NCBI GenBank assembly: GCA_022824185.1
Contig: JAJEAU010000002.1
Span: 62,001 to 126,000, forward strand
Source: Dehalococcoidia bacterium
GTDB lineage: Bacteria > Chloroflexota > Dehalococcoidia > Lucifugimonadales > Lucifugimonadaceae
Direction: 5' to 3'
DNA: 64,000 nucleotides
The notes beneath the pieces are model-generated. The model saw nothing but the letters and a program-made list of their open reading frames with translations, searched no databases and had not been told where the DNA came from. Of this stretch, positions 33,473-42,078 are shown one piece after another. Position 1 is the first letter of the stretch. Every line of letters starts with the position of its first letter. Position numbers and translations under genes: made by a program.

Positions 33473-33826
33473 GTGCCCCGAGTCAAAGCAGGAACAACCC
33501 GCCGAGCACGCCACAAGGCCATTCTCGCCACCACCAAAGGCCATCGCGCCGCACGCAGTCGCCGTTACCGCGTAGCCAAAGAGTCGATGCTTCACGCCCT
33601 CGACTACGCCACGCGTCACCGCAAGCTGAAGAAGCGGCAGAACCGCGCCCTCGCCATCACCCGAATCAACGCCGCCGCCCGTGCACACGGCCTGACTTAC
33701 TCGACCCTGATCAACGCCCTCAAAAAGGCAGAAATCAGCCTCGACCGAAAGTCCCTCTCCGAACTGGCCATCCGCCAGCCAGCGGCCTTCGCCAAAGTAG
33801 TCGAGACCGCCAAGGCCGAACTCTAG
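33473..33826 (+). CDS. rplT: 50S ribosomal protein L20
   Basis: This 117-residue protein has the L20 pattern: [21 protein letters not shown], then [29 protein letters not shown] and WI-type helix equivalents ([23 protein letters not shown]). It starts at GTG 33473 with AGAGGT upstream. L20 helps assemble the 50S subunit and represses its own operon in other bacteria. Confidence 0.97.
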   Translation: MPRVKAGTTRRARHKAILATTKGHRAARSRRYRVAKESMLHALDYATRHRKLKKRQNRALAITRINAAARAHGLTYSTLINALKKAEISLDRKSLSELAIRQPAAFAKVVETAKAEL

Positions 33827-33853
33827 TCCCGCCTCTCGATTTCAACCCGTCCC

Positions 33854-34810
33854 TCAGTCCATCAGGTGACGGTCGAAAAAGTCGGAAACTCTCCTGACGT
33901 ATCCCGACGGGTCGGTTCGAAACGCTTGAGCATGCCCCGCTTCAGGGGTAATCCATAGCCCATCGCAGTCGCCGCCATCAATATCCGACTGGCTGATTCC
34001 CAAAGCGCGTGCCAGCCTATTGGCGTGTACCACCGGCACGTACCCGTCCATTTCACCGTGGATCACGAACATCGGAGTATCAAACTCAGACACCCTCTGT
34101 TCCGGTGAAACCTCGCCCAATCGGTAACCCATCAGCATCTGCAGCATCAGATCCATCCCTGGCCGGACCAGTTCCGCCACCCAAGGCATCATCCCAGATC
34201 GCTGCTTGATGGTAGACCAAAAATCGCTGTACGCGGAGTCCGTCACTACAGCACCGGCCACCCCTGGGTTCGCACAAGCCAGCGCAGCAGCAACGCCGCC
34301 GAGCGAGAAACCCAAAACCCCGATCCGCGACCGATCCGCCCCCAACCAGACGAGGTAATCCAATGCGCCCAATACATCCAGCCGCTCCGTCCAACCGCCC
34401 GTGAAATCTCCATCCGAAGATTCGCCGCACCCTCGAAGATCGAACATCAACACCCCGTAACCCAGCTCCCACATCGCCTGAGCCAAACCCATCGCTCCAG
34501 CTTGCGGATCCGCCCGATTCGATCCGTCGCCATGGACGATCACCAACCATCGCGTATCCCGGTCGACCGGCGTGGTCTCCGCTCCCGGCGGCAAGATCAA
34601 CCAACCCTTCAACACGTGCTCCGGATCCGCAAAGTCCCGTCGACTGTTGAACGAAACCTCGCGATACGGCAAACCAACCGACGAAGGATCATCGTGCAGA
34701 GGCATCCGGCGTGAACGCCGCGACAACCGCAACGCGAAAGCTGCCGATACCCCTAGATAAGCTGATGCCGCAGCGCCGCCCAATATCGTAGCTCGACTGA
34801 GCCAACTCAT
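33854..34810 (-). CDS. Alpha/beta hydrolase, membrane-anchored
   Basis: This 318-residue serine hydrolase has an N-terminal hydrophobic segment (about residues 8-28) that likely anchors it. VIVHGDGSNRAD holds the oxyanion region, GVLGFSLGG the nucleophile Ser, and VIHGEMDGYVPV and PEAGHAQAF the likely Asp/Glu and His. FDLRGCGESSDGDFTGG is typical of acyl-peptidase or dipeptidyl-like esterases. The substrate is unknown. It converges with the L20 gene with 27 bases between stops. Confidence 0.88.
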   Translation of the reverse strand: MSWLSRATILGGAAASAYLGVSAAFALRLSRRSRRMPLHDDPSSVGLPYREVSFNSRRDFADPEHVLKGWLILPPGAETTPVDRDTRWLVIVHGDGSNRADPQAGAMGLAQAMWELGYGVLMFDLRGCGESSDGDFTGGWTERLDVLGALDYLVWLGADRSRIGVLGFSLGGVAAALACANPGVAGAVVTDSAYSDFWSTIKQRSGMMPWVAELVRPGMDLMLQMLMGYRLGEVSPEQRVSEFDTPMFVIHGEMDGYVPVVHANRLARALGISQSDIDGGDCDGLWITPEAGHAQAFRTDPSGYVRRVSDFFDRHLMD

Positions 34811-34843
34811 CGCAACTCTCCGTTAACGTCCGTCATCACCCAA

Positions 34844-35755
34844 CTAAAACGACAACGTCGCCGCATCTACCATCAACGCGACGAACAACAGGAATAGATA
34901 CGCAAGAGAGAACTTGTAGAGATTCGCAGTGTCTTTTCGCTCGCCCGTGCGCCACAATCTCAACGCAAGAGCAAAAAACGCCACACCGAGAACCACCGCC
35001 GCCGCAAGATAGACGACCCCGAGCTTCGACGTCGCGAAGTAGAACATCACCGTCAGAGGCAACATCAGAACCGTGTAGAGCAAGATCTGCAACCGCGTCG
35101 CCGCTTCGCCCGAAACCACCGGCATCATCGGCACGCCAGCCCGCGCATAGTCGTCCTTGATCAGCAAAGACAACGCCCAAAAATGCGGAGGCGTCCAGAA
35201 GAACACGATCGCGAAAAGATACCAAGCCTCCAGTTCCAGAACACCCAAGATCGCGGCGTACCCCACAAGAGGAGGGATCGCGCCGGCCGCACCGCCGACT
35301 ACGATGTTCTGCGTGGTCGTCCTCTTCAAAAGCGCCGTGTAAAGAACCACGTAAAGCGCCGATCCCGCAATCGCCAGCGCAGCAGCCAGAACGTTGGCAA
35401 AGATGTAGAAGACCGCGAACGACGCCACATTCAATGCGATACCAAATATCAGAGCGTTCATCGGTTTTATCCGTCCGCCCGCCACCGGACGATGATCCGT
35501 GCGGTGCATCACCTGATCGATATCGTCCTCGTACCACATGTTCAACGCGCTCGCACCACCCGACGCCAAGAATCCGCCAATCAGCACGACCAAGATGTAT
35601 TCCCAAGGCGGCACCGCTCGCGCCGCAAGAAACGCTCCGCCCATCGCCGTGAACAACAACAGGGACATCACCCTCGGCTTCGTCAAGGCCAAGTAGTCCA
35701 ACATCAATCGCGTGAGACCCCGCATCCGCGAGCCGCTTTCAACCGCCGTTTCCAT
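34844..35755 (-). CDS. ctaB: Protoheme IX farnesyltransferase (heme O synthase)
   Basis: This membrane protein of about 303 residues (roughly nine helices) is from the UbiA superfamily and adds a farnesyl group to heme B. LTKPRVMSLLLFTAMGG, NMWYEDDIDQVMHRTDHRP (first Asp-rich motif) and DDYARAGVPMMPVV (second motif) are diagnostic. The ATG at 35755 overlaps the TGA of ctaA (TGATG), so the two are translated together for cytochrome oxidase heme A. The upstream TTG at 35758 is less likely as a start. Confidence 0.95.
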   Translation of the reverse strand: METAVESGSRMRGLTRLMLDYLALTKPRVMSLLLFTAMGGAFLAARAVPPWEYILVVLIGGFLASGGASALNMWYEDDIDQVMHRTDHRPVAGGRIKPMNALIFGIALNVASFAVFYIFANVLAAALAIAGSALYVVLYTALLKRTTTQNIVVGGAAGAIPPLVGYAAILGVLELEAWYLFAIVFFWTPPHFWALSLLIKDDYARAGVPMMPVVSGEAATRLQILLYTVLMLPLTVMFYFATSKLGVVYLAAAVVLGVAFFALALRLWRTGERKDTANLYKFSLAYLFLLFVALMVDAATLSF

Positions 35756-36756
35756 CAAGTAGCGACCTCCGACGCCGAAGCTCTAACAACGTCGTTGACA
35801 TCAGCATCGTTGCTGAGGCTCCTGCGCGCGACAGGAAGAAGAATGAGCAGCGTGAGAAGGCACATCGACGCCCATTGCAGAGAAGCGAATGTCAGATGTG
35901 AAACGCGCGCCCAGATCTGGAAGCCGGTCCAAGGGTTGGCTGCTCCAAGCAGAATCTGCGCAACAATGATCACCGACAAAACTATACCCAACGTACGCAA
36001 CATCTGAGCAGACGACGCCGATCCCCCTTTGACCTTCATCGCCATGTGCGCCGCCCCTAAAGCCGGAAATACGGAAAGCAGCGCCAAAACCCGGTGCGCG
36101 ACGTGGATCCAAACGATCTCGTGCTGCGGGATGATCGCCCCGCCACACAGCGGCCAAGAAGGACACACCGCTCCCGCTCCCTGCCAGACCGCGTACGAAC
36201 CCGAAACCAGCGCGATCAACGTCATCGCAGATCCCGCCAAAGCCATCATCAACAGCCCTCGCTTCTCGCCGCTATCGTCCTCCATCGATCGGACGTAGAC
36301 CGAAGCGACCAGTGCATGCGCCATCAACAACAAGACGCTCTCCGCCAGCAAAAGGTGCAAAGTGCGCAACGCCGGATCCAGTTCGCTCAACACCACAGCG
36401 CCACCGATCCCTCCCGTCACCGCCACTGCCACCAGACCCGCGGTCGACGAAGTCACCACGGACACCTCGTTACGGTGCTTCATCCACACCCGCAACACCG
36501 CTCCAATGATTATGATCCCTACCAACGCACCAATCGTCCGATGGCTGTACTCCATCAGAGCGTGATACTCGAACGGCGGAATCCAACTCCCAAAACACGT
36601 AGGCCAGTCCGGACAACCATCGCCGGAACCCGTGACCCGCACCGCGCTTCCCATCGTGATCTGGATCACCGCTCCTATCAGCGATCCCGCCAACAAGATC
36701 AAGAGGACCCGGTCTCGCCAAATCTCCCCGCCGTCAATGGAACCGTTCGTGCGCAC
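35755..36756 (-). CDS. ctaA: Heme A synthase (COX15/CtaA)
   Basis: This membrane protein of about 333 residues (roughly eight helices) oxidises heme O to heme A. The heme-ligand histidines are visible in EYSHRTIGALVGI and HVAHRVLALLSV. TGSGDGCPDWPTCFGSWIPP and GAVCPSWPLCGGAIIP carry the paired CxxxxxC motifs of the COX15 family. GTG 36756 is chosen because AGGA lies six bases upstream; TTG 36762 is an alternative. It is coupled to ctaB. No cytochrome oxidase subunit genes are in the window. Confidence 0.94.
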   Translation of the reverse strand: MRTNGSIDGGEIWRDRVLLILLAGSLIGAVIQITMGSAVRVTGSGDGCPDWPTCFGSWIPPFEYHALMEYSHRTIGALVGIIIIGAVLRVWMKHRNEVSVVTSSTAGLVAVAVTGGIGGAVVLSELDPALRTLHLLLAESVLLLMAHALVASVYVRSMEDDSGEKRGLLMMALAGSAMTLIALVSGSYAVWQGAGAVCPSWPLCGGAIIPQHEIVWIHVAHRVLALLSVFPALGAAHMAMKVKGGSASSAQMLRTLGIVLSVIIVAQILLGAANPWTGFQIWARVSHLTFASLQWASMCLLTLLILLPVARRSLSNDADVNDVVRASASEVAT

Positions 36757-36857
36757 TCTCAATCCTGTTCTTGACGATGAGAACTACACGAAGACACGTC
36801 GCTGCGCGGCCTCGAGAGACGAGCAAGCAAATCGGCCAAATCGCGCCATCGACGTCG

Positions 36858-38027
36858 CTACGCCCCGATAACCGGCTTCATCGCGATCAATACGGCGGAC
36901 ACGACAATCCGCTGGTCATAAACACGGAACGGCCAGCACGTCACCAGCGAAATCTGAGCGTTGTCGGACTCGGAGAGAAAGAGATCGTCGCGGTGAACCT
37001 GCTTGGTGCCGGTCACTCGGTAGATGTACTCCGCCTCGTCGGTCGCTAGGAAGATATCAACCGGTTCGTTCCGGATCATCTCCGAGATTTCCGGCAAGCG
37101 TCGGAATATCGCCCCCTCGTTGCTCAGAAAATCGTCGAGATGCCCGAAATACCACCCGTTGGCCAGTTCCCCCGGCCGCGCCGTTGTCGGGATGTGCCCC
37201 ACAACCTTGTCGGGGGTCGACCAAGCCCTCGAGTCGCCCAAGTCGCGCAACTCCAGCTCCGAAACCGTAGCGTCCAGGCCGATGGAGGGGATGCGCATCC
37301 GCAGAGCCCGTTCGCTGCTGTCAGCCGCAAGGACAAGGTCCGATGGATCAACCGGCTCGAAACCATCCGGAATCGTCGGACCACCGAACGGCAGATTGCC
37401 GGCCCATTGAGGGTCCGACCAGTAGCGGGGGTTCATGTTCCCGCCCGGGTAGATCGCGGAAAACGTCGCCAACATCACCTCGGCCGATGCCGACGGTGGG
37501 GCAACCGACTCATCCATCGCAGCCGACGTGATCACATCGTCAGGCGCCACCGCTGCAGCCGGTTCCTCGCGAATAATCTCCGATTCGACGCCAACGCTTT
37601 GTTTCGCTACCGCGGCAGTTTGGATATCATCGTCTTCAATGACCGCAACGCCCGGAAGGACAGAAGAAATCGAAACCGTTTCGTTGCTTGGAACGCTCTC
37701 GGTCTCGATCTGGGCCCCGATCTGAGCCCCGATCTGAGCCCCAATCTGAGCATTAACTATCCCGTCATCGGGGACAGCTTTGTCCTGCAACACCAAGTTG
37801 GGCGTTGATGACAATCGGACAGGTTCGCGTACCTTGGGTTCAGGCAGACTCTGCCCCAACAGCGCCAACATCTGCTCGGGCTCGGCCGCATCGACATTGA
37901 ACGATTCCGCGTCCGATCCGGACCGCATGTAAGCGTAAAGGTAATAACCAGAAAGTGCGACCATCGAGATTCCGATGGCCGCCATCAAGATGCCTAAAGG
38001 CCGGGCAAGTTTCGAGATTCGACGCAT
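36858..38027 (-). CDS. Sortase-family transpeptidase with long variable linker
   Basis: This 389-residue protein has an N-terminal membrane helix (about 10-32), a long low-complexity linker (about 35-200) and a C-terminal sortase domain. The catalytic set is visible: His in GWYFGHLDDF, Cys in ISLVTCWPF and Arg in YDQRIVVSAV. RMRIPSIGLDATV is the usual domain entry. The linker contains an in-frame QIGA repeat. Sortases attach surface proteins by their sorting signal. No LPxTG-like substrate is visible in this window. Start at ATG 38027 (MRRISKLARP) fits the helix; an upstream frame to 38177 does not look coding. Confidence 0.88.
   Translation of the reverse strand: MRRISKLARPLGILMAAIGISMVALSGYYLYAYMRSGSDAESFNVDAAEPEQMLALLGQSLPEPKVREPVRLSSTPNLVLQDKAVPDDGIVNAQIGAQIGAQIGAQIETESVPSNETVSISSVLPGVAVIEDDDIQTAAVAKQSVGVESEIIREEPAAAVAPDDVITSAAMDESVAPPSASAEVMLATFSAIYPGGNMNPRYWSDPQWAGNLPFGGPTIPDGFEPVDPSDLVLAADSSERALRMRIPSIGLDATVSELELRDLGDSRAWSTPDKVVGHIPTTARPGELANGWYFGHLDDFLSNEGAIFRRLPEISEMIRNEPVDIFLATDEAEYIYRVTGTKQVHRDDLFLSESDNAQISLVTCWPFRVYDQRIVVSAVLIAMKPVIGA
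37707..37751 (-). repeat. 12-bp tandem repeat in the sortase linker
   Basis: GATCTGAGCCCC or a one-base variant is repeated three and three-quarter times, encoding QIGA units on the minus strand. The unit length is a multiple of three, so copy-number change would keep the frame. Confidence 0.85.
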
Positions 38028-38077
38028 TTCGCTCTCACGACGGGGCCAGAGCCCTTGCCGCCGAGCGATACGCCGCG

Positions 38078-38272
38078 TCAACGGCCTCTGGGACCCTCGA
38101 ATATCGGTTCGTTGATGTGGATATCGCCATTGCGAATTTTTATGTTGTAGTCGCAGGTCGGGCTGGTGCAGACCCACGCTTTGTAATGAACTGCGGCTCC
38201 CTGACCGCCAAAATCTGACAACGGCACCAACACACCTTGCTCACATGCCAGACACTCAGGCCAACTACTCAT
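38078..38272 (-). CDS. Small zinc-ribbon-like protein
   Basis: This 64-residue protein has C-x2-C in PECLACEQG and C-x4-C in VCTSPTCDYNIKIRNG, the spacing of a zinc ribbon. The C-terminal GDIHINEP is acidic. It starts at ATG 38272; a TTG lies three codons earlier. The function is unknown, and such proteins often act as small regulators or RNA-binding factors. It lies 50 bases upstream of the sortase gene on the same strand, so they may be co-transcribed. Confidence 0.6.
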   Translation of the reverse strand: MSSWPECLACEQGVLVPLSDFGGQGAAVHYKAWVCTSPTCDYNIKIRNGDIHINEPIFEGPRGR

Positions 38273-38593
38273 AGCTTCCAACGTCCTAACCTCCGCCGAC
38301 GCTGCTTCTCATCATCACCCGGCGCGAAGGCATTTCCTCACTCCGTCGCACAGGCCCGCTCGCGCCCGTCGTCGTTGGCGCTATTCAGCGGATTCCGTTA
38401 CTCGAAAGTCTAACACCTCAAACTCAGCACACGCAACGGATTTGCATCGCCTATCCAACACCTTCGCGTCGAAGTAACTGGGATTCTAATCCTGCAAAAA
38501 GCTGAGTTCGACAAACCCGACGCCAATCGAGAAACCCTGGTCAGCAACCCCTATTCCAAGCCGGAAGGCACGGCGAAATTCTAGACTTAAAGG
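38273..38593. other. 321-bp divergent intergenic region
   Basis: This lies between the minus-strand zinc-ribbon gene and tsaD. No ORF, strong hairpin or clear promoter is visible. It presumably holds the two promoters. Confidence 0.45.
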
Positions 38594-39718
38594 TTGAGCA
38601 ACGACCCCCAAAACGTAGATAGAACGTTGATATTAGGTATCGAAACATCCTGCGACGAAACCGCGGTCGGCGTCGTCGATCTGCACGGCAGACTGCTTTC
38701 AAACGTAGTCGCCAGCCAGGCCGACATCCACGCGCGATATGGCGGCATCGTCCCCGAAGTCGCCTCCCGCCAGCACATCCGCGACATCTCGAACGTTGCG
38801 CGCGCAGCCCTCGAAGACGCCAACCTCGAGTGGGACGAACTCGACGCCATCGCCGTCACGAACGGCCCGGGTCTCGCCGGCTCGCTCATGGTAGGAGTCA
38901 ACTTCGCAAAAGGCGCTTCGGCCGTCACCGATAAACCCCTCGTCGGCACCAATCACCTCGTTGGCCACGTAATGGCAGCGTTCATACGTTTAGAGGACGA
39001 TTCCATCGAATCCGAAGACACTCATCTGCCCTTGGATCCTGCACTGACGCAGCTTGCCGACTCTCCTGCCATGTGCCTCATCGTCTCGGGAGGTCACACG
39101 GAACTCGTCCTGGCACGAAAATCCGACCACTCGCTCGAGTTCGAACTCGTCGGCGAGACTCGTGACGACGCAGCAGGAGAGGCCTTCGACAAGGCGGCCC
39201 GCGCCATTGGCTTGCCATATCCGGGCGGCCCGGCGATCCAAAAATCTGCCGAATCTGCAGACGATCAAGTCGACCCGCTTCCTCGCGCATGGATCCCCGG
39301 CACGCACGAGTTCTCATTCAGCGGCCTCAAAACTGCGGTCCTAAACCGCGCCCGCGAACTAGGCATCTACCCACGGCGAGACTCCGACCCGCCGCCCGAT
39401 GCTCAAACGCAGGCGAACATCGCCAAGGCGTTTCAGGATTCGGTCGTCGATGTTCTGGTAACCAAAACGATCCGGGCGGCAGACGAGTTCGATTGCTCCG
39501 CCATCATCCTCGTAGGCGGAGTCGCCGCCAACCGACCTTTGCGTGAAACAATGCAGGCCAAGTCGCCGTTACCGGTAGTCACGCCCCCGATTCCCCTCTG
39601 CACCGACAACGGCGTCATGATCGCCCGCGCCGGGCTAGACCGCTACCTCACGGGCGCACGAGATTCCTTCGAGCTGGACGTCATTCCGTCCCTACGCATC
39701 GGATATGGCATCGGATAG
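38594..39718 (+). CDS. tsaD: tRNA N6-adenosine threonylcarbamoyltransferase
   Basis: This 374-residue ASKHA-fold enzyme moves threonylcarbamoyl onto A37 of ANN-reading tRNAs. ILGIETSCDETAVGVVD, NGPGLAGSLMVG, NHLVGHVMAAF (metal-binding His pair), LIVSGGHTELVL and GGVAANRPLRE are TsaD motifs. The region around residues 125-150 is slightly longer than usual. The start is a TTG at 38594; a second TTG at 38627 would also keep the core. No tsaB or tsaE is nearby. Confidence 0.95.
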   Translation: MSNDPQNVDRTLILGIETSCDETAVGVVDLHGRLLSNVVASQADIHARYGGIVPEVASRQHIRDISNVARAALEDANLEWDELDAIAVTNGPGLAGSLMVGVNFAKGASAVTDKPLVGTNHLVGHVMAAFIRLEDDSIESEDTHLPLDPALTQLADSPAMCLIVSGGHTELVLARKSDHSLEFELVGETRDDAAGEAFDKAARAIGLPYPGGPAIQKSAESADDQVDPLPRAWIPGTHEFSFSGLKTAVLNRARELGIYPRRDSDPPPDAQTQANIAKAFQDSVVDVLVTKTIRAADEFDCSAIILVGGVAANRPLRETMQAKSPLPVVTPPIPLCTDNGVMIARAGLDRYLTGARDSFELDVIPSLRIGYGIG

Positions 39719-39763
39719 CCCCTCCTCGAACGGCTCCACTCTTCACCGCGGCGAGCAAAACCG

Positions 39764-40621
39764 CTAACGCATCTCCATCATCGAGACGACCCGAGCCGCA
39801 AAGCGATCCGCCTCATCGGCGTGCGACTGCCCAAACCCGACCTTCATCTCGACACCAGATTTCGCCCTCAACCCGACTTGCAGATCTGGCGGCCGCAGGA
39901 AATAGTCCGCCAAAAGAATACCGCTCATCAGCAACACGATCACCGCGATGATCAATCGCAAGTTCCCGACTCCGTCCAGCGCCTGCCACATCCCTATCGC
40001 GGCACCGATGCCCACCAACCCCCAAACCAACGAACGACGATTCGGGCGTGACCTCGAGATCGTAACCGAATCGATCTCCGCGAACCGCATCGAAGCATGA
40101 AGCACATCGGCATCCGGCGCACCACGCAAAACGACCCGACGCTCCGTCAATACGACCTCCGACCCGCCTCGCCCGTGCGTGGTAGAAGTGAAGAGCGCGG
40201 TCTCGTCAGGCAGAAGATCGGAGATACTCGAAATCACCGGAGCGTCGCCCTGCGTTCCCGATCCAACGTTCGATGCCGCTACCGGTCCGCTCACTGCACC
40301 CGCTGTTTGACCACTGTCTGGTCCCGCCGTCACTACGGGCGCGGCCACTTGGCCGATGACCCTATCTTCGTCAGCAACATCTGCTGTTTGATCGGATAAC
40401 GTCTCTTGCCGGTCGACTTTGATCGTGGGCGCGGGCGTGGGAGAGGGTGCGCACGTGCAGAAACGCGAAGGCGCCTCTCTCGTCTCCGAAATATCGGCAG
40501 CTTCATTCGCCGTATCTTCGAGCGTCGATCCGGCAGATTCTTCAGCCGATGCCGAGACGCCGACCTGCGCCGGAGACTCGGAACAGGTGCAAAACCTCGT
40601 ATCTCGTGCCTCGATCGTCAT
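39764..40621 (-). CDS. Membrane protein with PH-like domain and twin FCTC motifs
   Basis: This 285-residue protein has an acidic, disordered N-terminal half that carries RFCTCSES and RFCTCAPS, two C-x-C pairs about 45 residues apart. Residues about 145-200 (LLPDETALFTSTTHGRGG, VVLTERRVVLRG) resemble a bacterial PH-like domain. Two hydrophobic segments follow (WGLVGIGAAIGMWQAL and LIIAVIVLLMSGILLADYFL), and then a charged end. The start ATG 40621 overlaps the stop of the DUF2851 gene (ATGA). The CxC pairs may bind metal or be lipidation-independent redox sites; this is unknown. Confidence 0.65.
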   Translation of the reverse strand: MTIEARDTRFCTCSESPAQVGVSASAEESAGSTLEDTANEAADISETREAPSRFCTCAPSPTPAPTIKVDRQETLSDQTADVADEDRVIGQVAAPVVTAGPDSGQTAGAVSGPVAASNVGSGTQGDAPVISSISDLLPDETALFTSTTHGRGGSEVVLTERRVVLRGAPDADVLHASMRFAEIDSVTISRSRPNRRSLVWGLVGIGAAIGMWQALDGVGNLRLIIAVIVLLMSGILLADYFLRPPDLQVGLRAKSGVEMKVGFGQSHADEADRFAARVVSMMEMR

Positions 40622-41889
40622 GCCGACAGCGCCTTGCACCCCAAACGCATCTGCCGAGGCGCCTTGGGCCTTAACAACATCGACTTGTAGACGTGCATCA
40701 CGCCTTGCTGCCGTCGCGCTCCACGAACCTTGCCCAACTCAACCCCTCGCCTCGCCAAAACCCTCTTCGCCTCCTCGAACACCGAGTTTGAAGGCAGCGC
40801 CGGATGAATCCGATACGTCCGCAAAACCGCCGAGTACATCTCGCTATCCTGCCCGGTCTCAGCCCAAGCCGCCAACGTCGGCAACACGGCATTCACCACG
40901 ATCTCTCCCGCACGTCCGCGACCGACAAGCCCGCCATCGACGACAAACTCATCCCGAACGCTCGCCGCCGATCCGCGTTTACTCATCGGCGCCATCGCTG
41001 TCATCGACGCCAAAGCCTGCCGCAAAGGCCCGCCAACCTCCCACCACCTCGCAACAAATCGAGCAGCCGCCTTCAAACGCGTCTCAACACGATTCGCCGG
41101 TCTCCCCGCCGCTGCCACCCAGCTCGGTTCATCTCCCAACAATCTCGGTACTTCAACCCAATCAGGTCTCTCGTCGAAACCCGCACCCCATCGCATCAAC
41201 CCCTCGGCGCCAATCGCCCCGACATCGTCGCCCGATCTCCCAAAACGGGCATACCGAGCCAAGAAAGCCCACGGCAACCTCGTCGCCAACTGCCTAAAAC
41301 CCGCCCGGTTGCGCGGATATCCGAGACACTCAAATATCGCCATCTGCAACGCAAGATCAGGCCCAAAACTTTCGACTGCGACGCGTTGACTCTCTACCTT
41401 CAACGCAAAACGCTCGTCACCAGCGGCGTCGAGCCATTCATCCATCTCCCCGTCAACCGATCCATGACCCGCCCCACCTCGCACCGACCCATCCTGCACG
41501 TGACCCAAAACCGGCTCCCCACCTTCGTCGACCAACGCACCGATATCAACCTCCGGCACCGCAATACCGATCCCATTGACCGTCTTCCTCCCCTCTGTGA
41601 TGCCTCCCGCAACGGCATGAAACACCACGCCTCCATACCTGTCATCCCGATCATGGCCATGCGCGTACCACTCGGCGGCCGTACGATGAATCTCAACATC
41701 GCCCTGAACTTCCGAACCGTCCGACGCTTCGAGCACCGCGTCCCTGAAATCGGGACCAATCGAGCCGCCAGGCATTCCGGAATAGAGCACCCGGTATCGT
41801 GCTCCCCCGTCAACATCCAAGCCGGCTCGATCACCATCGGCCCGCCGCCAAGCCTCGTGCAACATCTTCTCTTGAACACATACCACCAT
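40618..41889 (-). CDS. DUF2851-family protein
   Basis: This 423-residue protein matches the DUF2851 pattern: YSGMPGGSIGPDFRDAVLEA followed by QGDVEIHRTAAEWYAHGHDRD near the N-terminus, and RVETRLKAAARFVARWW later. The spaced D, E, and GDVEIH residues recall a PD-(D/E)xK nuclease core, which is an inference. The C-terminal part has a helical domain with YRIHPALPSNSVFEEAKRVL. It is translated together with the downstream membrane protein through an ATGA overlap. Confidence 0.8.
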   Translation of the reverse strand: MVVCVQEKMLHEAWRRADGDRAGLDVDGGARYRVLYSGMPGGSIGPDFRDAVLEASDGSEVQGDVEIHRTAAEWYAHGHDRDDRYGGVVFHAVAGGITEGRKTVNGIGIAVPEVDIGALVDEGGEPVLGHVQDGSVRGGAGHGSVDGEMDEWLDAAGDERFALKVESQRVAVESFGPDLALQMAIFECLGYPRNRAGFRQLATRLPWAFLARYARFGRSGDDVGAIGAEGLMRWGAGFDERPDWVEVPRLLGDEPSWVAAAGRPANRVETRLKAAARFVARWWEVGGPLRQALASMTAMAPMSKRGSAASVRDEFVVDGGLVGRGRAGEIVVNAVLPTLAAWAETGQDSEMYSAVLRTYRIHPALPSNSVFEEAKRVLARRGVELGKVRGARRQQGVMHVYKSMLLRPKAPRQMRLGCKALSA

Positions 41890-42078
41890 AGCCCCAAAAT
41901 TTTATCCCACCGCCACAGGCGGTTTTCTTTTGGTAGCTGACTTTGGCGGTTCGGAAATGAACGCGTCCTGATACCTTAGACAGCGATTGGGAGTTTCAGG
42001 TTGGTATCCTTTCAGTTGCAATTTTGAAACTACAACCCGCCATGCCCATTGGCGGGAAGCACCGATCGGAGACAGAGA

